Assembly: GCA_030598625.1 (NCBI GenBank)
Contig: JAUVPO010000129.1
Location: 1-5,830, forward strand
DNA from: Deferribacteres bacterium
GTDB taxonomy: Bacteria > Nitrospirota > Thermodesulfovibrionia > UBA6902
Reading direction: 5' to 3'
Length of the DNA stretch: 5,830 nucleotides
Shown here: piece by piece, positions 1 to 5,730 of the stretch
How the letters are laid out: each line of letters begins with the position of its first letter
Position numbering within the stretch: position 1 is the stretch's first letter
Notes under the pieces: model-generated
Told to the model about the DNA's origin: nothing
Databases searched by the model: none
The model's input: only the letters and a program-made list of their open reading frames with translations
Made by a program: the position numbers and the translations under genes

Positions 1-5
1 AGATA

Positions 6-1571
6 ATGGTTAGCATAATGAATCCTTATGTTGTTCTGGGTGCAGGGCTATTACTTGGCTTTGTCCTGTCACTCTTGTTCTATAAAGCAATTTCGGGCAA
101 AAAATTGAAGGAAGCGGAGCGTAAAGTACAAGACGTGTTGCGAAATGCCGAGAGAGAAGCGGATTCCGTTAAAAAGGAAGCTCTGCTTGAAGCCAAGGAC
201 GCAAGCCTTCGTTTAACGACTGAAACCGAAAGAGAATTAAGGGAGCGTCGTTCAGAGCTGAACCAGCTTGACAAAAGACTGCGGCAAAGAGAAGCGATGT
301 TTGATCGGAAGTTGGTGCAGCTTGACAAAAAGGAGATTAATTTCAACAGGCGGGAAAGGGATTTAAACAATCGGGAAAAAGCATTGCAGGCAAAAGAGCG
401 TGATTGTGAGGCCCTTATGATCAAGCAGAAGGAAGTCCTGTCGCAGATTTCAAATCTTGGTATTGAAGAAGCGAAAAACGAGCTTTTCAGGAGAATCGAG
501 GAGGAATCGAAATTCGAGGCTGCAAAGATAGCAAAACGGATTGAGGATGAAGCCATTGAGGCGACAGACAGGAAATCAAAGGAGATTATGAGCCTGGCAA
601 TTCAACGTTATGCAAGCGACTTCGTCAGTGATAATACCATCTCGACTGTCAGCCTTCCCGGCGACGAAATGAAAGGAAGAATAATAGGAAGGGAAGGGAG
701 AAATATAAGAGCGCTCGAAGCCGCTACCGGGGTCGAGTTTATTGTAGATGATACTCCGGAGACGGTCTTGCTGTCCTGTTTCGATCCAGTGAGAAGAGAA
801 ATAGGAAGGATCTCTCTGGGACGTCTTATAAGTGACGGAAGGATACATCCGACAAGGATCGAGGATGTTGTCGAAAAAGTAAAAAAGGAAATCGATGCAA
901 CAATAAAAGAAGAGGGGGAAAAAGCAATCTTTGACCTTGGACTTCACGGTATACACCCCGAACTTGTGAAACTGGTTGGAAGACTCAAATACAGGACGTC
1001 CTACGGACAGAATGTCCTCAAGCATTCAATAGAGGTCGCGTACCTTGCAAGTGTCATGTCGGGGGAACTCGGGGTGGATTCAAAGCTTGCAAAAAGGGCC
1101 GGTATTCTTCATGACATAGGGAAGGCGGTTGACCATGAAATTGAAGGTTCTCATCAGTCAATCGGAGCCGATCTGGCCAAAAAATATGGGGAAAACGTGA
1201 AGGTAGTAAATGCTATTCAGGTCCATCACGGTGAAGGAGATCCCATAACCGTTGAGGCATCGCTTATAGCCGCTGCTGATGCCCTGTCTGCTGCGAGACC
1301 CGGAGCAAGAAAAGAGACTTTAGTGGATTATGTAAAACGGGTGGAAAAGTTGGAGCAAATAGCGACATCCTTTAACGGGGTAAACAAGTCTTACGCGATA
1401 CAGGCCGGGAGGGAAGTAAGGATTATCGTAAAACCCGATGAAGTAAGCGATGAAGTTTGCTCCCAGCTTTCGAGAGACCTGGCAAAGAAAATCGAAGAAG
1501 AACTTACGTATCCGGGGCAGATTAAAGTTACCGTAATAAGAGAATCCAGATATGTAGGATATGCAAAATAA
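6..1571 (+). CDS. rny: Ribonuclease Y, membrane-anchored endoribonuclease
   Basis: RNase Y makes the initiating endonucleolytic cuts in mRNA decay and sits on the inner face of the cytoplasmic membrane. The 521 residues match the usual family length (about 520) and domain order. There is one hydrophobic N-terminal segment (about residues 8-26), then a long charged coiled coil rich in Glu, Lys and Arg (about 30-200). A KH RNA-binding domain follows with the GxxG loop IIGREGRN (GREG at 228-231). The HD phosphohydrolase domain has His340, the His369-Asp370 pair in LHDIGKA, and Asp426 in AAADALSAARPGARKE, the signature stretch of RNase Y. The stop codon is followed 9 bases later by ymdB. Two in-frame ATGs (6 and 18) are possible starts. 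The first gives the expected length, but only 5 bases precede it, so its ribosome site cannot be judged; the second has no Shine-Dalgarno sequence. The promoter lies outside the window. Identification is very secure; the exact start is less so. Confidence 0.97.
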   Translation: MVSIMNPYVVLGAGLLLGFVLSLLFYKAISGKKLKEAERKVQDVLRNAEREADSVKKEALLEAKDASLRLTTETERELRERRSELNQLDKRLRQREAMFDRKLVQLDKKEINFNRRERDLNNREKALQAKERDCEALMIKQKEVLSQISNLGIEEAKNELFRRIEEESKFEAAKIAKRIEDEAIEATDRKSKEIMSLAIQRYASDFVSDNTISTVSLPGDEMKGRIIGREGRNIRALEAATGVEFIVDDTPETVLLSCFDPVRREIGRISLGRLISDGRIHPTRIEDVVEKVKKEIDATIKEEGEKAIFDLGLHGIHPELVKLVGRLKYRTSYGQNVLKHSIEVAYLASVMSGELGVDSKLAKRAGILHDIGKAVDHEIEGSHQSIGADLAKKYGENVKVVNAIQVHHGEGDPITVEASLIAAADALSAARPGARKETLVDYVKRVEKLEQIATSFNGVNKSYAIQAGREVRIIVKPDEVSDEVCSQLSRDLAKKIEEELTYPGQIKVTVIRESRYVGYAK

Positions 1572-1580
1572 ATAATAAAT

Positions 1581-2378
1581 ATGAAAGTTCTGTTCATAGG
1601 AGACATTGTCGGGAAACCGGGAAGAAGGGCTGTAAAAGAAGGGCTTCCCGATCTAATAACTAAATTGAAGATTGATTTTGTAATAGCCAATGTAGAGAAT
1701 GCTGCCGGTGGCTTCGGAATAACAAGATCAATATGTGAAGAAATTTTTTCACTTGGAGTCAATATTCTCACATCCGGGAATCATATATGGGACAAAAAAG
1801 AGGCTGTCACATATATCGTAAAGGAAAACCGGTTACTAAGGCCTGCCAATTATCCTGAGGAGGCCCCCGGATACGGCAGTATTGTTATGAAGACACCTTC
1901 CGGAGAGAAGATTGCCGTTCTTAATCTCTCAGGAAGAATATTTATGAACCAGCTCGATTGTCCGTTTAAAGCTGCACAAAAACAGATTTCCGCGTTGAAG
2001 GAAGAAACGAAAAACATCATCGTTGATTTTCATGGAGAAGCGACTTCGGAGAAATCAGCGATCGGCTGGTTCCTTGATGGAGATGTAAGCGCTGTTCTTG
2101 GCACACATACGCACGTTCAGACAGCTGATGAAAAAATACTTCCCAAGGGCACTGCGTTTATAACGGATGTTGGAATGACGGGACCGGTTTGCTCAATTAT
2201 TGGAGTAAATAAGGAGCAGATAATAAATAAATTTATCACTCAAATACCTACCCGCTTTGAAACGGCAAAAGGGGAGTCCATGCTTTCAGGTGTTGTTGTA
2301 GAAATTAACCCAAAGACAGGCATGGCGACTTCGATACAGCGGCTGCAACTGAATTTCCCCTTAACTGCAAGAAATTAA
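1581..2378 (+). CDS. ymdB: YmdB-family (TIGR00282) metallophosphoesterase
   Basis: This is a dinuclear-metal phosphoesterase of the YmdB/DR1281 family. The B. subtilis member hydrolyses 2',3'-cyclic nucleotides and affects biofilm formation and development. The 265 residues are full length. Metal-ligand motifs appear in family order: GDIVGKPGR (Asp8), NVENAAGG (Glu39-Asn40), SGNHIWD (Asn67-His68), VDFHGEATSEK (Asp149, His151) and GTHTHVQTAD (His176, His178), followed by the conserved ITDVGMTGP at 194-202. No signal peptide or membrane segment is seen, so the protein should be cytoplasmic. It follows rny by 9 bases (ATAATAAAT) with no Shine-Dalgarno sequence near the ATG, which suggests translation depends on ribosomes finishing rny. 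The rny-ymdB order matches that of B. subtilis. It is not related to the E. coli macrodomain protein also called YmdB. Family assignment is secure; the cellular role in this organism is inferred. Confidence 0.95.
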   Translation: MKVLFIGDIVGKPGRRAVKEGLPDLITKLKIDFVIANVENAAGGFGITRSICEEIFSLGVNILTSGNHIWDKKEAVTYIVKENRLLRPANYPEEAPGYGSIVMKTPSGEKIAVLNLSGRIFMNQLDCPFKAAQKQISALKEETKNIIVDFHGEATSEKSAIGWFLDGDVSAVLGTHTHVQTADEKILPKGTAFITDVGMTGPVCSIIGVNKEQIINKFITQIPTRFETAKGESMLSGVVVEINPKTGMATSIQRLQLNFPLTARN

Positions 2379-2384
2379 ATTTTG

Positions 2385-2410
2385 TTCCTGAAGAAGAAAT
2401 TTCTCGGGAA
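2385..2410 (+). terminator. Imperfect hairpin just after ymdB, possible 3' end element
   Basis: Starting 6 bases after the ymdB stop codon, the outer arm TTCCTGA (2385-2391) pairs with TCGGGAA (2404-2410). After one A/C mismatch, GAA pairs with TTT around a GAAA loop. That makes ten pairs, two of them G-U. The G-U pairs become A-C mismatches in the opposite transcript, so the fold favours RNA made from rny-ymdB. No T-run follows, so it is not a standard intrinsic terminator. It could be a 3' stabilising or processing structure, or chance in AT-rich DNA. No better terminator was found between the two convergent stop codons. Confidence 0.3.
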
Positions 2411-2450
2411 GCCACGCCTTGCAGGCAGGATTCTTCACTGCGACCCCCTT

Positions 2451-3311
2451 TTAAGGCAAGGCAATCTCTGCAATTTTTCCATAAGACCCGAGTTCTCCCA
2501 GGTCCTTATCATTGAAAATAATTCTCGTGCCTCCCGCATTGCCCGTTTTAATAACAAACTTTTCAAAGGCCGTCAGTTTTATCTCTTCTCCCACCCGCAA
2601 GAGCCATTCTTTAGACTTCCCGCCATCTATACTCACGGACACCCATGTTAGTTCCGTAGCCGTTACCTTAAGAATATTCTTTGCTGATTCCTCGTCTTCA
2701 GCGATTTCCGGTTCCCTGACTTCATTGACAGTTTTTTCAACAGGTTTTTGTTCAGTGATTTCCGGATCGACATCCTCAGCAACAAGTTTTTGTTCAGCGA
2801 TTTCCAGATCGACATTCTCAGCAACAGTTTCTTCAGCAGGTTTTTGCTCAGTGATTTCCGGACCTACATCCTCAGCAACGGTTTCTTCAACAGGTTTTTG
2901 CCTGGAGATTTCAGTACTCGCGACTTCATTGGCGATTTCTTTAACAGGTTTTCGTTCATTGCGTTGAACAGTAAAAATTATCAAGATAACGAAAAGCAGA
3001 AGTGATGAGATTATCAATGCCGATTTATAATTAAAGACACTTGTTTTATGCGAAGATATCGGCTCGTCGGGAGGTTGGGGTGCTGTTTGATTTTTTAATA
3101 AGTCCAATATGTAATCATTTTCAAGCTCAAGCGCATCGGCATATACACGCAGGTACGCCTTTACAAATACTTCGCCGGGCAGCAAGTGATATTTGTCGTC
3201 TTCAATTGCCTTTAAGTATTCAATATTTATATTGAAGTTTCTGGCGATATTTTCAAGAGACTTTCTCTGTTTCTCTCTCTCTGTTTTTAAAATAGTGCCG
3301 ACTGTTTCCAT
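2451..3311 (-). CDS. rodZ: RodZ-like protein: cytoplasmic HTH, one TM segment, DUF4115-type C-terminal domain
   Basis: RodZ links the MreB cytoskeleton to the cell-wall elongation machinery. The 286 residues show its layout. An N-terminal helix-turn-helix of the HTH_25 type (about 5-72) includes TILKTEREKQRKSLENIA and the typical YLKAIEDDKYHLLPGEVFVK stretch followed by AYLRVYA. A single membrane segment (about 97-116) comes next, then a Glu/Pro/Val-rich extracytoplasmic linker of tandem repeats (about 118-205). The C-terminal beta domain (about 212-286) resembles DUF4115, with ELTWVSVSIDGG, the GEEIKL turn, KTGNAGG and IIFNDKDLG. The start lies 9 bases after the stop of the TPR gene and has no Shine-Dalgarno sequence, suggesting translational coupling. 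The PilF-RodZ neighbour pair is known from Gammaproteobacteria. The assignment rests on architecture. A less specific RodZ-family transcriptional regulator label is possible, since the MreB-binding role cannot be confirmed from sequence alone. Confidence 0.87.
   Translation of the reverse strand: METVGTILKTEREKQRKSLENIARNFNINIEYLKAIEDDKYHLLPGEVFVKAYLRVYADALELENDYILDLLKNQTAPQPPDEPISSHKTSVFNYKSALIISSLLLFVILIIFTVQRNERKPVKEIANEVASTEISRQKPVEETVAEDVGPEITEQKPAEETVAENVDLEIAEQKLVAEDVDPEITEQKPVEKTVNEVREPEIAEDEESAKNILKVTATELTWVSVSIDGGKSKEWLLRVGEEIKLTAFEKFVIKTGNAGGTRIIFNDKDLGELGSYGKIAEIALP
2742..2961 (-). repeat. In-frame 54-base tandem repeat in the rodZ linker
   Basis: A motif resembling AGGTTTTTGTTCAGTGATTT (plus-strand reading) recurs at 2742, 2784, 2838, 2892 and 2946. 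The spacings are 42, 54, 54 and 54 bases. The 42-base blocks starting at 2742 and 2838 differ at only three positions by eye, while the outer right copies are more diverged. In protein the unit is about 18 residues, approximately PEITEQKPVEETVAEDV; the short copy lacks four residues in frame. The repeat encodes an acidic, Pro-containing spacer between the membrane segment and the C-terminal domain of the RodZ-like protein. Every period is a multiple of three, so copy-number changes would keep the reading frame. Confidence 0.9.
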
Positions 3312-3320
3312 AATAATAAA

Positions 3321-4190
3321 TTAATATTTAAGAAGTTCTATATACATTAATGCTTCTCTTCTTTTTTCGATATCTCCATCCGCATCCACCACTTCAGTGA
3401 AATGTTTCAGCGCCTTGCTTTTCCTGCCTGACCTGAGATAGATTTTCGCAATTTCAAAATGGGCATCTACGTAATCCGGCATTATGCCTATCGCTTTTTT
3501 AAATTCTTTGATTGCCGCATCGTCTCTATCAAGTTCTATATAGACAAGGCCGAGCCTATACATTGCAAACGGGAATACGGGATTCAGCATAAGGGCTTCC
3601 TTAATGGCATTTTCCGCATTAATATAATCGCCTTTTTTATAGTAAGCATATCCCTTACTTAGATGTGCCTTATCAGGCGAACGATATATCGGATTTCTTA
3701 ACGCCGCATCGAAGGATTTGATTGCCTCATCCCAATTTTCAAGATCCAAAAAAACGGTCCCGAGATTATTCATCGCGTCTGAATAATCAGGATCAACCGC
3801 TATTGCCCGTTTGTAATATGATATGGCGTCATCATACTTTTTAAATCGGGCATGAACATAACCGAGGTAATTGAGGGCCTCTTTGCTATTGCGGTTTAGT
3901 TTGAGCGCCTTTTGGAATTCAATAGACGCTTCATTGAGCTGACCGTTGTTTAAGTAAGTACGCCCTATTTTATTATGTGTATTAGCCTGTTTTATGTATT
4001 CAGGATTTGAAATGGCGGCACATGAAAAAAAGAACATAGCCAAAAGCGCTGAACATAGAACGCTGTGCCGCAAAGCACAGCGCTTAACAAAGACAAGTGA
4101 TAACGCCACCTGCGATGAAAATTCAATGAATCTATTAAGTTGTGTGGAACTGATATTACGATATGAATTTGCTGAAAGCTTCCCGGTCAA
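3321..4190 (-). CDS. Exported TPR-repeat protein, PilF/PilW-like (possible lipoprotein)
   Basis: The 289 residues carry about six tetratricopeptide repeats: roughly 69-102, 103-136, 137-169, 172-206, 207-240 and 241-270. Each shows the usual Leu-Gly/Ala-Tyr helix A and Ala-x-x-x-Phe/Tyr-x-x-Ala helix B pattern. The third repeat is extended by NPIYRSPDKA, an insertion reminiscent of PilF/PilW, the lipoprotein that helps secretin assembly in type IV pili. The position directly before rodZ supports this. The start is TTG, chosen because AGGAGGG lies 6 bases upstream. This gives a long N-terminal region before the basic stretch KRCALRH (36-42) and the hydrophobic segment (about 43-56). Cys57 (FFFSC) could be lipidated, but Phe at -2 and -3 makes a poor lipobox; cleavage by signal peptidase I after SCA (residue 58) is an alternative. 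A later TTG (codon 40) would give a more ordinary signal peptide but lacks a ribosome site. The TPR fold is certain; the pilus role is inference. Confidence 0.88.
   Translation of the reverse strand: MTGKLSANSYRNISSTQLNRFIEFSSQVALSLVFVKRCALRHSVLCSALLAMFFFSCAAISNPEYIKQANTHNKIGRTYLNNGQLNEASIEFQKALKLNRNSKEALNYLGYVHARFKKYDDAISYYKRAIAVDPDYSDAMNNLGTVFLDLENWDEAIKSFDAALRNPIYRSPDKAHLSKGYAYYKKGDYINAENAIKEALMLNPVFPFAMYRLGLVYIELDRDDAAIKEFKKAIGIMPDYVDAHFEIAKIYLRSGRKSKALKHFTEVVDADGDIEKRREALMYIELLKY
4044..4085 (-). repeat. Nested inverted repeats over the signal-sequence codons of the TPR gene
   Basis: CGCTGTGC (4061-4068) and GCACAGCG (4075-4082) form a perfect 8-bp stem with a 6-base loop. A second perfect 8-base inverted pair, AAGCGCTG (4044-4051) and CAGCGCTT (4078-4085), shares the same right-hand arm. 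The two folds are therefore mutually exclusive. The whole element is coding, covering about codons 36-49, where the basic region and start of the hydrophobic export signal lie. The repeats are seen directly; any regulatory role is speculative. Confidence 0.6.
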
Positions 4191-4272
4191 ATAATGCCCT
4201 CCTGATCAGCTAACTTACCAGAATTCCGCAAACAAATTCAACTGTTCAAATCACATTTAGAGTCCGTGAGTG
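4191..4272 (-). other. Intergenic spacer between phosphomutase and TPR genes
   Basis: This 82-base spacer contains the TPR gene's ribosome site but no stem followed by a T-run after the phosphomutase TAG stop. The only promoter-like sequence is weak: TTGAAT, an 18-base gap, then TAAGTT. Read-through from the phosphomutase gene is therefore the simplest reading, with a weak internal promoter not excluded. Confidence 0.45.
4197..4203 (-). promoter_or_regulatory. Strong ribosome binding site fixing the TTG start of the TPR gene
   Basis: On the minus strand AGGAGGG is followed by six bases (CATTAT) and then TTG at 4190. This is a near-perfect Shine-Dalgarno sequence at good spacing. It supports the non-ATG start over the downstream TTG at codon 40 or ATG at codon 52, neither of which has a comparable site. 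An 8-base palindrome, CTGATCAG (4202-4209), overlaps its upstream edge. Confidence 0.8.
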
Positions 4273-5649
4273 CTACTTCCCTTTATATTCCTCCATTATC
4301 TTATGGAGCCTTCCCTCTACAAAACCCTTGATTTCATCGAGGCGGGTTTTATCTGTGGCCTCAAATCGCAAGACAAGGACAGGTTGCGTGTTGGATGCAC
4401 GTATGAGGGCCCACCCGTCATCGAACTTAATCCGGATCCCGTCAATGGTAATGGACTCATGCTCATTGAATGCATTTTGCGCCTTCTCAACGATCCCGAA
4501 CTTAATTTCATCAGGACAGTCAAACCTTATCTCCGGGGTAGCAATAACGTCAGGCACATCGTTTAAAAGATTCTTTGTGCTGTAAGGCTCTCCCGCTTTT
4601 TTTATTATTTCAAGAAGCCTTATACCGGCATAAATCGCATCATCATAGCCGAGGTACCTGTGCTTAAAAAACAGATGCCCGCTCATCTCGCCTGCAAGCA
4701 ATGCGCCTTCCTTCTTCATTTTCTCCTTAATCAGTGAGTGCCCGGTTTTCCACATGATAGGGGTCCCTCCATGCGCGGCGATGTCGTCATAAAGGGTCTG
4801 CGAACACTTTACCTCTCCTATTATTTTTGCGCCGGGATTGTCTTTAAGGATTTCTCTCGCAAAAATTATCATCAGTTTGTCACCCCATATAATATTACCG
4901 GTTTCATCAACGACCCCGATCCTGTCTGCATCGCCGTCATATCCGATCCCGGCATGGGCTTTTTCCAACTTCACCCTTTTGATGAGGTCCGACAGACTTT
5001 CCTCTAATGTCGGATCAGGGTGGTGATTGGGGAACCGTCCGTCAGGCTCGCAGTAGAGTTCAACAACCTCCGCTCCAAGGGCCTTCATGATTTTCGGCGC
5101 TACAAGACCTCCTGTTCCGTTGCCGGCGTCAACAACCACTTTAATTCCTGAGAGACTCTCAAATTTATCTTTTATAAAATTTGCATAATCATCAATCACG
5201 GGGTATTCCTCAACCGTACCGTTTCCACTTTTAAACTCGTTTGCATCAATTATTTTTTTGATGTCCTGAATTGCATCTCCGAAAATTGTTCCCTTGCCGA
5301 CGCTCAATTTAAAACCGTTAAACTCCGGCGGATTGTGGCTTCCGGTGATCATGACCCCGCCGTCAACAGGCAGTTTGTGAAGTGAGTAATACTGAAGAGG
5401 GGTCGGACACATTCCGAGGTCGATAACATCAATGCCGGATTCAGTGAGCCCTTTTATTAATAAGTCCCTGATGGCGGGTGAATGAAGCCTTGAATCCCAT
5501 CCTATACTGATCTTTGCGCTGTTTCTTTTAATGGACTTGAGCAAATAAGAGGCAAAACCCCTGCCAAGAAGTTCAACTGCTTCCGGGGTTAAATCCTTTC
5601 CCCATATTCCTCTTATATCGTACTGTCTGAAAATAACCGGGTTTATCAT
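4273..5649 (-). CDS. Phosphomannomutase/phosphoglucomutase (AlgC/ManB type)
   Basis: This enzyme of the alpha-D-phosphohexomutase superfamily interconverts hexose 6- and 1-phosphates (mannose and/or glucose). It thereby feeds GDP-mannose or UDP-glucose synthesis for surface polysaccharides. The 458 residues fit the roughly 460 of AlgC. Signature loops, numbered from the start chosen here, occur in order: FRQYDIRG near the N-terminus; the active-site loop TGSHNPPEFNG with phosphoserine Ser104; the metal loop DGDADR (Asp238, Asp240, Asp242); the sugar-specificity loop GEMSGH (320-325), whose Glu and Ser are typical of the dual-specificity enzymes; and the phosphate-binding loop RASNTQP (from Arg417). 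No catalytic residue appears missing, and the protein should be cytosolic. The ATG at 5649 is preferred because AAGGAG lies 5 bases upstream; an ATG eight codons earlier (5673) has none. It is first in the unit before the TPR and rodZ genes. Mannose versus glucose preference cannot be settled from sequence. Confidence 0.95.
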   Translation of the reverse strand: MINPVIFRQYDIRGIWGKDLTPEAVELLGRGFASYLLKSIKRNSAKISIGWDSRLHSPAIRDLLIKGLTESGIDVIDLGMCPTPLQYYSLHKLPVDGGVMITGSHNPPEFNGFKLSVGKGTIFGDAIQDIKKIIDANEFKSGNGTVEEYPVIDDYANFIKDKFESLSGIKVVVDAGNGTGGLVAPKIMKALGAEVVELYCEPDGRFPNHHPDPTLEESLSDLIKRVKLEKAHAGIGYDGDADRIGVVDETGNIIWGDKLMIIFAREILKDNPGAKIIGEVKCSQTLYDDIAAHGGTPIMWKTGHSLIKEKMKKEGALLAGEMSGHLFFKHRYLGYDDAIYAGIRLLEIIKKAGEPYSTKNLLNDVPDVIATPEIRFDCPDEIKFGIVEKAQNAFNEHESITIDGIRIKFDDGWALIRASNTQPVLVLRFEATDKTRLDEIKGFVEGRLHKIMEEYKGK

Positions 5650-5654
5650 TAAGT

Positions 5655-5660
5655 CTCCTT
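5655..5660 (-). promoter_or_regulatory. Ribosome binding site of the phosphomutase gene
   Basis: AAGGAG on the minus strand, five bases before the ATG at 5649, decides the start. The upstream in-frame ATG at 5673 is preceded only by AT-rich sequence (AATAATAATTAGCAA) without purine-rich complementarity to 16S rRNA. Confidence 0.8.
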
Positions 5661-5721
5661 GATATTCATCCATTTGCTAATTATTATTATATAGGGTTAG
5701 GTTATAAACCCCGAATGGTGG

Positions 5722-5730
5722 ATTATAACA
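5722..5730 (-). promoter_or_regulatory. Extended -10 promoter for the phosphomutase-TPR-rodZ unit
   Basis: On the minus strand TGTTATAAT is a perfect extended -10 element (TGn plus TATAAT) of a housekeeping sigma-70-type promoter. The -35 region (TTAATT, 18-base gap from the -10) is poor, which extended -10 promoters tolerate. Transcription would begin near 5716, leaving a leader of about 67 bases. The leader contains short alternative stems (GGGTT/AACCC at 5694-5711, or GGTT/AACC within it), too weak to call a riboswitch. A second TATAAT at 5686-5691 is a less likely alternative because it lacks a TG and a -35. The rest of the right edge, up to 5830, shows no gene. Confidence 0.5.

Noticed and set aside
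80..556. Minus-strand open frame opposite the rny coiled coil
   Set aside because: The Ser/Arg/Leu-rich translation is what the complement of Glu/Lys/Arg-rich codons yields. The plus-strand protein is unmistakably RNase Y.
2416..2462. GCCTTGC (2416-2422) and GCAAGGC (2456-2462) inverted repeat, plus the small stem GCCT-TGC-AGGC at 2416-2426, as a bidirectional terminator
   Set aside because: The long version has a 33-base loop and the short one only four pairs. Neither is followed by a T-run on either strand, so chance is an adequate explanation.
2512..2967. Long Ser/Phe-rich open frame on the plus strand, with a companion frame at 2748-3005
   Set aside because: It lies opposite the tandem-repeat part of the RodZ-like gene. 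Its length is explained by the repeat lacking stops in that frame, its composition is low complexity, and it has no recognisable domain.
5674..5721. Riboswitch or structured leader upstream of the phosphomutase gene
   Set aside because: Only four- to five-pair stems can be drawn in a leader of about 67 bases, and no known riboswitch core motif was recognised.
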